Below, one piece after another: positions 24,011 to 34,300 of a DNA stretch of 64,000 nucleotides; within the stretch, counting starts at the first letter, position 1, and the number at the start of each line of letters is the position of its first letter. The DNA lies in contig CM055095.1 of the NCBI GenBank assembly GCA_029204225.1, positions 63,966,136 through 64,030,135 on the forward strand, read 5' to 3'. The stretch comes from Diphasiastrum complanatum. Its lineage: Eukaryota; Streptophyta; Lycopodiopsida; Lycopodiales; Lycopodiaceae. The translations under genes and the position numbers were made by a program. The notes beneath the pieces are model-generated. The model searched no databases. It was not told where the DNA came from and saw only the letters and a program-made list of their open reading frames with translations.

Positions 24011-24528
24011 TCCTGCTATCGACCCACTCATCCTGCAAGGCTAGTCTGACTCAGATTGGGGAGGAATAGTCTCTACCTGAAAATCCAACTCCAGGTCCTG
24101 TTTCTATCCGACAGGGGGACCGATTTTGTGGAACTCAAAAAAGCAGAAATCAGTTGCTCTTTCTTCGACCGAGGCAGAGTACATCGCAGCATGTCAAGCT
24201 GTATGGATCGGGTTGTTACTTCATGACTTACATCACACTCATTTCAATGCTACCACCATTCTGTGTGAAAACTTGAGTTGTATTTCAATGTCACTAAATC
24301 CTAGATTTCATGGCAAATCCAAGCACATAGAAATCCAGTATCATTTCATTCAAGAGAAAGTCTTCTCAGGGCAAGTGATCCTTCAATACTGCTCCACAAC
24401 AGGAATGTCACAGACATTTTCACCAAAACGCTTCCCACGATCAAGCATCAGAAGTTCTTCAACATGCTGAACCTGACGAAGATACCAAGGCATCAACCGT
24501 GACCTTAAGGGGGACTATTGGAAATTAA
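24011..24528 (+). pseudogene. Copia family A RNase H and polypurine tract, fragment
   Basis: [20 protein letters not shown] (from 24129) is the RNase H block of copia pol. It is followed by LHHTHFNATTILCENLSC, HGKSKHIEIQYHFI, EKVFSGQVILQYC and a frameshifted C-terminal tail matching 17640-17690. The polypurine tract AAGGGGGAC lies near 24508-24516. It is nearly the same sequence as 17210-17705, from a second copy of the same family. It is bounded on both sides by the 264 bp direct repeat. Confidence 0.9.
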
Positions 24529-24792
24529 GCCCACAGTTGTCTCCTTGGTGAATGACTAATTTCTATTTCATGACTCTTCCTGCACGTTTATTGATCATTG
24601 ATCTAGGGTCAAATGAAACCAACTTTGGTTCTACGTCTGCTCATCTGATTCCTATAGGAATTACAAACTTAGACAACCAATTTATTTGAAGAACGTCTAC
24701 AACAATTGATCTCCAGCAAAGGATAACCAATCCTATCATAATCTCAAGTTCAAATGTTAAGTTCAATAATTTGAAGTCATGGAAGACTTGGC
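24529..24792. repeat. Direct repeat copy 2 flanking a copia 3' fragment
   Basis: Second copy of 23748-24010, beginning right after the family A sequence ATTGGAAATTAAG. The copies differ at only a modest number of positions. Confidence 0.9.
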
Positions 24793-25790
24793 CATCTTCA
24801 AGGACTTCCACGAAATTAGCATTTAGAACAAGTCTGCAAAAATACATTACTTTCACGACAGTCTGCAAAAATAATCTAAGTGTCGCGACAGTCTGCAGAA
24901 ATGAACTATGTTCACCACAGTGTCATCTTTTTTGCATTTTTCCAAAATGTGAAACTAGCATAGTTCAACAGTTTAAACTATTTCGCCATAGTTTCGCCTT
25001 TTTCGTATTTTTCCGAAATGCGACACTTGGGCACCGTTCAAAGTTCAACCATTTTAGGGCACCTTCAGCTTTTTCGCGAAATGTTTGCAAAGAGAGAAAA
25101 ATTTTTCGAAGGTCATCTACTGCAAGACTTGAACTGTTTTAGGGCACCTTCGGCTTTTTCGCAAAAAACCCGAAGAGAGAGAAAATGCCAAAGGCCGTCT
25201 ATTTTGAACAAAGGACGTTCCCAGTCACTTCCCAGAATTTGCGAAGTGAGAGAAAACCACTATCCCTAAAATATGAAGTGAGAGAATTTGCGACGTCCTC
25301 GTCCGCGTCAACATTCCTTACGGGTTGGCCGTATATACTATGTATAGTTGTTACAAATGCCAAATACTTCCAAGTACAACGGCCTACCTAATTAGGTGAC
25401 AAACATTTATTGTAGTTAATACATGGATGCAATCTATAAATAGATCATCCCAGCACAAATTGCTTGATGCTCCGTCCATGAGACGAATGATTTTGAGCCT
25501 CCCAGTTACGCCATCATTTTGGTTGTAATTTCTATTTGATTATGCTTCAGTGTAATATAGCAACAGCACATTTTTCTATCTGTGTATAACGTAGATAAAT
25601 GCTTGTTGTGATTGAGTGCACTTTATCGCTGTTTGATCGCGGTTGTTTACTCACTCTGACCAGAACATAGACGTCTACAACTCCTTCGCTTTTGATCAGA
25701 TGATGGCTATCTTTGACACCTGAGGAACTCGCAAGCGAGTAGTGGTTGAGCGAGCATCGTGGGTCGAATTTCTAACCGACAGTATCAAAA
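24793..25790 (+). mobile_element. Copia family A-type LTR, plus orientation
   Basis: The sequence shares vocabulary with the LTR at 49975-50560 (minus) and 52823-53384 (plus), for example GGCACCTTCGGCTTTTTCGC. TATAAATAG at 25435-25443 is a good LTR promoter. Near 25785 a CGACAGTATCAAAA stretch could be the LTR end plus a decayed primer-binding site. No gag follows; a tandem repeat does. Confidence 0.5.
25435..25443 (+). promoter_or_regulatory. TATA box of an LTR
   Basis: TATAAATAG within the LTR-like sequence. Inferred from consensus and position. Confidence 0.45.
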
Positions 25791-25794
25791 TTTA

Positions 25795-26310
25795 CACTAT
25801 TAAAAATATACAAAGACTCGAAAAATTATACACTGACTCGAGAAATTATACAATGACTCAAAAAATTTTGATTTTGAGTATTGAAGAATTTTGATTTTGG
25901 GTATCGAAAAATTCTGATTTTGGATATTGATTAATTACAAATTTTCCGAGTTAATCCCGTATCGAAAACTTCTGATTTTGGGTATCAAACAAATCTGATT
26001 TCGAGTATAAAAAAATTACGAATTTTCCAAGTCGATCCCATGTCCAAAAATTCTAATTTTGGGTATCGAAAAGTTCTGATTTTGGGTATCGAAAAATTAC
26101 GGATTATGGGTATTGTAAATTTATGAATTTCCCGAGTTGATCCCGTATCGAAAAATTCTAATTTTGGGTATCAAAAAATTATGAATTTTTTGAGTCGATC
26201 CCATATCAAAAATTTCTAATTTTGGGTATTGAAAATTACGGATTTTTCGAGTCGATCTGGTATCGAAAATTTCTGATCCTGGATTTCGATCTTTGGGTCT
26301 AAAAAATTCG
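25795..26310. repeat. Degenerate tandem array built on CTGATTTTGGGTATCGA
   Basis: About ten or more units combine CTGATTTTGGGTATCGA, AAAAATTACGAATTTT and CGAGTCGATCCC words in varying order, giving higher-order units of roughly 60-120 bp. Non-coding. Confidence 0.8.
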
Positions 26311-26465
26311 ATACTATATTTTTTCAATCGTCTGCTCAAAAATTTGAGCTGTCTTTTTTTGGTTTCTGTATTAAGTACATACTGCGCTCATTACTGAATG
26401 GATTTGAGACTGAGCATTGAAATCCAACAGAAACTATCTAAAATCTGATGGCGGGTGCGCGTGGG

Positions 26466-26468
26466 TGT

Positions 26469-26542
<74 letters not shown>
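26466..26542. repeat. (TG)n microsatellite
   Basis: About 75 bp of almost pure TG. Confidence 0.97.
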
Positions 26543-26544
<2 letters not shown>

Positions 26545-26639
26545 AAGAAGAGAGTCTCGTAATTGCATCTTGAAAGAGAAGCAAATTTGTATGGAGTAAC
26601 AATACTTCTTGGAATTGCATACATTCATGGTCTTCTATC

Positions 26640-26899
26640 ATAAGTCAAAAAAGCCTTAAACGCTGGCAGATTGTGAAACAATCTTGCTTTGTTCTCTTAA
26701 CACATTGGCCAATAGACCTTTTCATTTACATCCAAAATGGGCTCAAATAATCTCTCATCTTATATACCCTTTCTTAGACTACACCCAAGTGCACTATTGG
26801 TAACAATAGGCAAACACAATAATGAAATTAAGTTTAGAGCTAGGTGCGCGGTGATAGCGGGAATCGCTCTAGCATAGCGCATCTCCGCCTTCCACGACA
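26640..26899 (+). mobile_element. 3' part of a copia family A 5' LTR
   Basis: The right edge is CA at 26898-26899 followed by a perfect primer-binding site. The left edge is not visible; the TG microsatellite upstream may have disrupted it. Confidence 0.45.
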
Positions 26900-26911
26900 T
26901 GGTATCAGAGC
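26900..26911 (+). other. Copia primer-binding site (initiator-Met tRNA)
   Basis: TGGTATCAGAGC is the exact plant copia minus-strand primer site, complementary to the 3' end of initiator-Met tRNA. A gag ATG lies about 190 bp downstream. Confidence 0.85.
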
Positions 26912-27103
26912 AATAGGTTGTTATTCTCTGATTATTTAGAGCTTGAATATCAGAGTTCATTTGATTTCTTAAGCGGTTATACATAAGAGCTATTTTTATA
27001 GCCTGATAAGCTTCCCACATAACATGATTCTACTAGTCGATAGGATAACTGTTTTCTTGTTTTGTAATATCGCACACTATTATCATCTAGACTAATCTTC
27101 CAC

Positions 27104-28000
27104 ATGGATTCCCAAGGGAAAGCCAGTCCTATTATGGACAAACTTGATGGAGCCAATTACCATTTATGGAAATTTAAGATGAGAACTGTGCTAATGGCTA
27201 AGGAATTGTATGACGTTGTTATAGGTGAAGAGGCAAGACCCGAAGCCGATGACTCAACAATCTCTTGATGAAAGCTGAAGAATGGCAAAGCATTTGTGCT
27301 AATCATTCTCAACATCTCGGATTTGCAAATCGTCCATGTGTTTGAAGCTCAGACATCCAAGGAAGTCTGGGACATCTTGAGCACATTATATGAAGTGCAA
27401 GATATAGCTTCCAAGCTACATCTCAGGAAGAAATTTTACTCCCTCAATATGGCAAATGGTAATTCCCTGCAGAATCACATCAACTAGTTCAAGAACCTGC
27501 TGAAACAAATGGCCGCTATCGAATCTGTCATCGACGATCAAGACGCAATAATGACACTGCTATCAAGCTTGCCAAGCTCATATGACAGCTGGGCGATGAT
27601 CATCATGACACACTCCGAACTGACTCTTTCAAGAGTCATCACAATGTTGTTGCAGGAAGACTCTCGAAGGAACGAAGCCTCTAGTTCCTCGACTATTGAC
27701 TCTCACGTCCTATACACCAACAAAGGCTTGACTAAGCAAAAGAAGAAAGGCCTGAAGTCATCAAAGAAAGATCAGAGACCGACACATCATCACGGTAGTC
27801 GAATCAGCCGACAAAGAAAAAGCTGTTATGTAGATATTGCAAGTGTTCCAACCACGAGATCCAAGATTGTCAGATACTGCAAACAAAGAATAGCAGCAAA
27901 GAACAATTGAATCGAGTGGGAAATGCAGCTGCAAACGCTCCACAATCCATTCAAGAATTGAATCATAATGCTTTCATGACAAATATTTCCTTACCTTCAT
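27104..28000 (+). pseudogene. Copia family A gag, broken
   Basis: ATG at 27104 gives SPIMDKLDGANYHLWKFKMR and AKELYDVVIGEE, ended by a stop at 27266-27268. The gag domain continues in other frames: ISDLQIVHVFEAQTSKEVWD, LYEVQDIASKLHLRKKFYSL, AAIESVIDDQDAIMTLLSSL and MTHSELTLSRVITMLLQED. A zinc knuckle of type CRYCKCSNHEIQDC is readable near 27830-27875 in a shifted frame. This nucleocapsid motif binds element RNA during particle assembly in active copies. At least two frameshifts and one internal stop make this copy inactive. Confidence 0.92.
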
Positions 28001-28019
28001 CAATGACTTCTCACGATGG

Positions 28020-28720
28020 ACTACTACGTACTTTTTGAAAAACAAATTAGAGGCATTTAAATTCTTCAAGCAGTTCAAGGCGTCTATAGAAAATCAGACC
28101 TAGATAATGATCAAAGCACTACACTCAGATGGAGAGAGAGAATTTATCTCCACAGAATTTAAAAAATTCTGCAAAGTCAACGAGATACACCAACAATATA
28201 CAACAAGCTACTCACCACAGTCCAATGGTGTAGCTGAGAGGACAAATTGGACACTTGTTGAAAGTGCCAAGAGCATGGTCCATGCCTCTCTTTCAAAGAA
28301 ATTTTAGACAGAAGATATCAAGATGATTGCCTATTTACAAAATCGATCCATCACCAAAGCCCTGGATGGCAAAACACCTTATGAGATGTGGACATGATCG
28401 AAACCATCACTCAAAAACATTAGAGTGGTTGGTTGCATTATATATGCTCAGATCCCTGAAGACCTCAGGAAGAAGCTAGACATCACAAGCAGAAAATCGA
28501 TTTTTATTGGCTACTCTGTAGGTCACAAGGCATACAAGCTCTACAATTTGGACACAAAAAAGACATTCACGAGCAGAGATGTCATTTTTCTGGAGGACAA
28601 GTTTTTTGACCCCAAGGGAAAGGCTGCACAAATTTTCGACCCCAGGGTCAAACAGCCAAAATCCGACCCATGGGTCAAATAACAAAATTTCAACCCCAGG
28701 GTCAAACAGTAGAATTTCGA
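28020..28720 (+). pseudogene. Copia family A integrase, broken
   Basis: The catalytic core is visible as LHSDGEREFISTEF (second catalytic Asp) and QSNGVAERTNWTL (catalytic Glu). A stop follows KKF at about 28307, then YLQNRSITKALDGKTPYE, and IYAQIPEDLRKKLDITSRKS, FIGYSVGHKAYKLYN and FTSRDVIFLED. These are the C-terminal blocks that precede the reverse transcriptase in copia elements. The first catalytic Asp region is missing, so about 28000-28090 is a deletion joint. The minus-strand integrase at 50699-51250 is the same family. Confidence 0.9.
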
Positions 28721-28740
28721 CCCCAGGGTCAAAAATCAAT
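28605..28740 (+). repeat. Coding minisatellite, 27 bp unit, in the integrase-RT spacer
   Basis: Four to five units carry the palindromic word GACCCCAGGGTC, spaced about 27 bp (about 28637, 28662, 28689, 28716, with a degenerate one at 28605). Since 27 is a multiple of three, the units repeat FDPRVKQ-like peptide in one frame, with stops created by substitution. Confidence 0.85.
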
Positions 28741-28849
28741 AAATCGATACAAACTTTGAAAATGAGTATGATCAACAGAGGGTCGAAATTCAGCCTAGAA
28801 GATCGAATCGACCTGGATAGCCTCCATCCAAATTTATGGATGATGCAAC

Positions 28850-29290
28850 CTGATACTTTGTGCAGGAACCAAATTCAATTTCAGAGGCAATGTCTACAAA
28901 TGATGTTGATCAATGGAAAGCAGCAATGGACACAAAATTCGATTCTCTAATGGAGAGTCAGACGTGGACTGAGTTGCCAAAGGGACGAAAATCCATCCCA
29001 TGCAAATGGATATTCAAGGTGAAGTATGATGCTGTAGGAAGGCTAAATCGATACAAGGCCAGGCTGGTTGCCAAAGGTTATTCCCAGATTCCAGATTTGG
29101 ACTATTATGAAACCTTCAGCCCAGTTGTCAAGCATGCTTCGATCAGACTACTACTCTCCTTTGCAGCTGCAGCAAATCTCGAAGTCCATCAAATGGATGT
29201 CCAGACCGCTTCCTCAACGGGACCATTGAAGAGGAAATTTTCATGTCACAACCTAAAAGGCCGAAAAAGACTGCAAAACTATGTTTGACT
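28850..29290 (+). pseudogene. Copia family A reverse transcriptase, N-terminal part
   Basis: The frame 28860-29288 begins QEPNSISEAMSTNDVDQWKA and contains LPKGRKSIPCKWIFKVKYD, RYKARLVAKGYSQIPDLDYY, ETFSPVVKHASIRLLLSFAA and EVHQMDVQTA. These are reverse transcriptase fingers motifs of copia. A frameshift destroys the AFLNG block, and the sequence leaves homology at about 29290 before the YVDD catalytic box, so the palm, RNase H and 3' LTR are missing. Confidence 0.92.
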
Positions 29291-29599
29291 ATTGAATGAT
29301 CTATCGATTGTTCAACAACTCAATGACCTGCCGATTGTCCCGACAACTGAATGGATCTAGATTAAAGATCCTTTTCACTTTTCATAAAATTTTAGTTACA
29401 TAACATGTGATTCTTATCCAAAAATCACCCAAATACATGAATTACAATGTAAAATTGGGTAGAGGTTGTGGCCCACCAACCATATCAAGATATGACATGA
29501 TCCAAAATAACCAAGCTAGAATTTACAAATATTGACACAAATCCAACTTGATGGAAGCAACATAGATATGCTCACAACTTCTAAAGTTGATCTAAAAGT

Positions 29600-29760
29600 T
29601 ATAACAAGAGCCTTTTCTAAGGGATTAATGAAAATGTCAATCACACAATATGAAGTAGATACATGTTCGAGTTATAGTTCCTTACCTCCTTGGACGTTTT
29701 CTCTCATGAAGTGGTGTGCAACCTCAATGTGTTTACTTCTTACATGAAAAATTAGGCTGC
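29600..29760 (-). pseudogene. Copia RNase H C-terminal fragment
   Basis: The minus strand reads THIEVAHHFMRENVQGG followed by HVSTSYCVIDIFINPLEKAL, matching the KHIE..YHFIREKV and ADIFTK-L ends of copia RNase H. The fragment is short, in minus orientation, and unrelated in position to the plus-strand element just left of it. Confidence 0.65.
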
Positions 29761-30960
29761 TTTCAAGACTTTGAGAGGATTGATTGTCAAATACGTGGTG
29801 GGGATGTCGTTAGCATTTTAAAAATATTCACTATATTTACAAGTGTTGAAGATGAAACCATGTATTCACGAGGACCAACGTTGAGAGCTTGGTACTAACA
29901 ATGTTACATGCATTCATTTTTTTGAACCATAAGCTCCTAGGCCCCTTCTCCCATGCACAAATTTAGATTCAAGCTTATGTTTCCACTGTCACATGTAGGA
30001 ATCTAAAGAGTGTAGGTAGTTGACCTTTATTTTGATTTTGTGATCTTTGTCCTAATAAGAGTATTCTTGCCTATATAACATACTACCATTTACAATCCAG
30101 CTTATTTCTTTACTCCAATAATAAAGATGGATGTTTAGCATTATTTGATTAGATTGTCATATTGACTTTGTCCTTTTGTAAGTACAAGTGCCAGGTAGAG
30201 CATTATTCCATTTGTTGTCACAAGGGTCTCATATCATGCCAAGTGCATCAAAATGCATCACTTATATATACATTGGATGAATTGTAATCTATATAGCTAG
30301 AATTACAAGGCAACTAGCAACGCATCAGGTGGCCAAAATATGGTCCTTTCATCTAACTACAAATGCCATATAGGTCAGGAAAGGGTGTTGGATATGGGTC
30401 TTTGCTAACCGATGTCTCGCTGCTAACAGTGCTTGACATACAAGTTGTTGAGATTAGTAGTCAATGTGCTCCTTACCATTACATCCATGACGTGGAATAG
30501 ATCGGAGGAGCTACGAATTGTGCTGAATTGACAAAACCTAGCTTGTTCCACAAAATAGCAATAATATTTTGGTTTTTTTTCTTTTAGATTCTATCTTTCT
30601 TCTAGATGGTGCTAATGCGACTCGACAAATGTAGTCAATGTCTTTCTTACTTTCTTACTAACACCGTAATGTCAAATAAGGGAAAACTTGGCTGGTTCCA
30701 CGACCTAGTTATAATACAAAATACTTGAAATGTTTGTGTTTCGCTTATGTTTGGTAACCCGACTCTATCTTACATGTGTAAAGCGCTGTTAGAAAAATCT
30801 CTTTGGATTTGGTTATAAATTTATAAGAAACATTGATTATGTATTAGGTGTCCTTCACGAGGGGGATGGTTATAGGTGACAGGGGCTTAGTCGCAAGAGC
30901 AACGAAACTTGCTACGGCTCCAGTCAATTATCCGGCGTCCATGTGAACGCGTGCAGGAAT
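29761..30960. other. Intergenic region upstream of SAR1
   Basis: No coding sequence is recognised. The last about 100 bp (30860-30960) is relatively GC-rich and leads into an A-rich then CT-rich stretch at 31000-31110 that probably holds the SAR1 transcription start and 5' UTR. No TATA box was assigned. Confidence 0.45.
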
Positions 30961-31059
30961 ACGGCACCGCGAACCTTTGTGCCTTTGTACTCTTCTTCAA
31001 CAAAAATGCAAACAAAACAAAATGAAAGCCAAACAAAAGAATAGCAAACGACAACAAAA

Positions 31060-31364
31060 TCTACTCCTCTCCTTCCTTTTTCTCTTCAGGGTTTTCTGCC
31101 TCGGATCTTCCGGATTGCAGGTAAGCTTCCAATCCATCGCCATGGTCTCGTTTCGATTCACTGACCAGTTCTAGAGCCGTTTATGCTGCTTTGTTTTGCT
31201 TTTTTTCGTTAATTTTTGACGATGTTTAGGTTGTGTAAGCTTTTTATATGGCTATGGTGGTAGGGTTTTGACCTGGTGCTGTGTTTAGGTCGCAAGCCTG
31301 CTTCCTGAGCCGGATCTTTGGCGTAGGGGTTTGGAATCAATCGGAGGTGAGGCGCCGTGCAAGG
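31060..31364 (+). other. SAR1 5' UTR with probable intron at 31121-31288
   Basis: TTGCAG followed by GTAAGC (donor at 31121) and TGTTTAG (acceptor ending 31288) define a plausible 168 bp 5' UTR intron. No in-frame ATG precedes the coding start at 31365. The transcript start was not determined. Confidence 0.5.
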
Positions 31365-34300
31365 ATGTTTTTGTTTGATTGGTTTTACAGTGTGTTGGCC
31401 AGTTTAGGACTATGGCAAAAGGAGGCCAAAATCCTCTTTCTAGGGCTCGACAATGCTGGCAAGACCACTCTTCTGCATATGCTCAAGGACGAGGTTTGTG
31501 ATTCCGCCTTATTACAGATCTATTATACAAAGCGTTCACGGGGCTCTCTTTTTCTGCGTCACAGGGCAGGACATCTTAAATATACCGTTGATAGCAAAGA
31601 TCTACGATGCTCTTTTAGGAATTTCGCCGTTTTAGGGTAGAAGCTCCTCCCAGTCTGTGTTTTGTTTACGTTTTTTAGATCTTAAGGTAGGTGTCAAACC
31701 ATATTCAAGGCTATAAATTCGCGTGCAAGATATCAGTGTAGTCATGTAAGGGATTGCTGTTATCTTTTTCGGTTTATGTTGCCGTGGATAGGCACGTAGT
31801 AATATTTAGATGCATTCAAGCACTGACCAATTATGTTAGAGCTGAAGGTAACCTTCATTAGAATTGTTTTCTTTGAATTTCATGCTGGCCAAAGTATGCT
31901 GTTTGTCATTTCTAAGTATTCGTAATTATTTGGTTCATCACAGATTTGGGTGTTAGCTTACATAACAAGTATTCATAGTCAGCTGGGAACCGACCAGATT
32001 GATTATAGGAACCTTGCATTATCTTCTGATGGAGGCTGCACGCGTCTTTAGGATTTGTAGGAAAGGTACAAGTAATTTTCAACCTTTTGACCACCCAGTC
32101 CCTCAAGAGTCATTTAGTACGTACTTCCATCTTGGACCAGTTTAACTCTCTCCGCTTTGAAACTCTCTAGGGCTGTTGTATCTTGATTGTTTTCCCTTCT
32201 ATGGTGAACATTCTTAGTGAAGGGACAAGTGATTTTAATTTGAGCAGCTTTGTGGAAAATAGGTTATTTATATGTATGTGTACTTGGATTGTGGTGACTA
32301 CATCATCACAATCCACGAGAATTTGCAGATTGAGGATATTTTAGACTTTGATCTTTTTGATGGGAATGTTTTTATTGTGAAACTCAATGATCTTGACAAG
32401 ATCACATTTAGATGCTAATGCTAATGGTTAAGGACTGGAGATGTTTGTCAAATACTATTGTAGGAGCCAGTATATGGCTTTTAGATTTGGCCTATATGTG
32501 AAGAGCGTGGACTTGGAAGGACAAGGAGTTCTCTTTGGGGGTGGGGTTTCAATCTAGGTTAACTATTGTGTTTCAGAGATGTCGGCTTTAGGGCTTTAGA
32601 ATAGATTATTGCTTCTACCTTTGACTCACGAATGGATGGATGAATGATGGTAGGGGTTGGTAGGAGAGGTACAAGTAACTTTCAACCTTTTGACCACCCA
32701 GTGAACGAGCTGGAAAGGGCGGGCTCTGTAAAGAAAGGGAGACCCTTTGGAACAAACAAAGACTGGCCGTCGACCCAACCTTATAAATATTCAGACTATA
32801 ACCAATCTGATGACAGTCATTAACCTTTGACACTGCAAAACCTGGACCAAATAAATATTGCTACAACTAGCTTGACCGAAGCTAAAAAAGGCTTTGAGGG
32901 AATATAAACAGGATGCCTTGAGTCATTTAGCACGTACTTCCATCTTGGGAATGTCGACTTTAGGAGCTCTTAGACCACCTAAATCGGAAATCCACTCAAA
33001 GTACTGTAATATCTGGCAATTTGGTCTTCTTTTAGGTCTCCTTCTAACAAGATTGAATGCTCTCTATACAACATTCTGAATGCTCCTCCTTTGTAGGACG
33101 ATTTCCCTTGAAAATTTTGATGGATTGGTCCTCACTCGCATAACATTCGTGTAGTGTGACTTACTGATCACAATTTTTACTTCACCTAATCTCGACAAAA
33201 TTGATTTGAGCTCTCTTTTTTGAAAGGCATTAAATTTCATTCTCCTCTTTTAGTTGATGCTTGCTTGTTAAAATTTTTGAGTAAGAGTATCAATCAGTTC
33301 ATTTGCCATATGAAGAATCTTTTGGAGTCCATGGTCAGTTATTGGAATGGAAAGTTAAAGCTCTAAATCATGTGAATTTGGAAAAAGCCTCATCACTTCC
33401 CACCTTCTAACACTCATGATTCATTTTTTAGTGAGGAAGTTCTTCTTTGTAAGTTCTTACACATTTTGTATTTTGTACGTTGTAAGTTCTTACACATTTT
33501 GTATTTTGTATCTAGTAGTCTTGAGGTGAAGGGCAAAGGCATAATTCTAGTGAATCTGTCATTGGGAGAGGTGAAGTTTTGAATCTAGATAATAAAGAGG
33601 TTAGAACTTAGAACATAGGAAGGAGGAGAGTGAAGAGAGGTTAGAACTACCTTGTCAATTTAAATTTAGTGTTAACAAAATTGCTAAAGTGGTAGTTTAT
33701 GTAATGAGACTCATTGTGACATCAACTATGAACATACTATTGCTAATTTGCTAGTTTATAAATATCTCTCCACTGTGCATTCTCTCGTATAAAGTGCTAG
33801 TCCACGTCTACATGTTTTGTCCATGCATGATAGATTAGATTTCTCGCAAGCTAAATGTAGCTTTGGTTATCACAGCGTAACAATGTAGGTCCTACCCGAG
33901 CGATCTACATATCCTCAAGTAGACGTCTTAACCAAATAGCTTCACAAGCGGACCTCGTAGTCGCCCTGTACTCAGCTTCGGTAGATGATAAGGCAATAGT
34001 GGGGTGCTTCTTGCTGCACCAAGATATAGCCCCTCAACTTAGGCTAAAGCAATAGCCTATCGTTGATCTTTGATCGTCTTTATCGCCTGTTCAATCATAA
34101 TCTGAATAACCCTCCAGCTGAAGGTCACCACCCTTAGTGTATCCAATCCCATAGGTCATAGTCCCTCTCACAAAACGCAGGATCCGCTTGGTTGCCTTCT
34201 AATGTGATTCAGTAGGTTTACTCATGAATTGGTTTGCAATCCCAACCACATAAGCAATATCTTGCCTGGTGGTAGTAAGATAGATTGGGCTTCCCACTAA

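Noticed and set aside
24793-25391. Plus-strand frames with FFRNATLGHRSKF-like sequence
   Set aside because: They lie in an LTR and translate its tandem words; the same sequence in other copies is not open.
31281-31640. Longer N-terminal extension of SAR1 from an upstream non-ATG codon and read-through past the donor at 31494
   Set aside because: There is no in-frame ATG upstream, and the family begins with MFxFDWFY; the read-through lacks homology and the GT donor joins perfectly to 37751.
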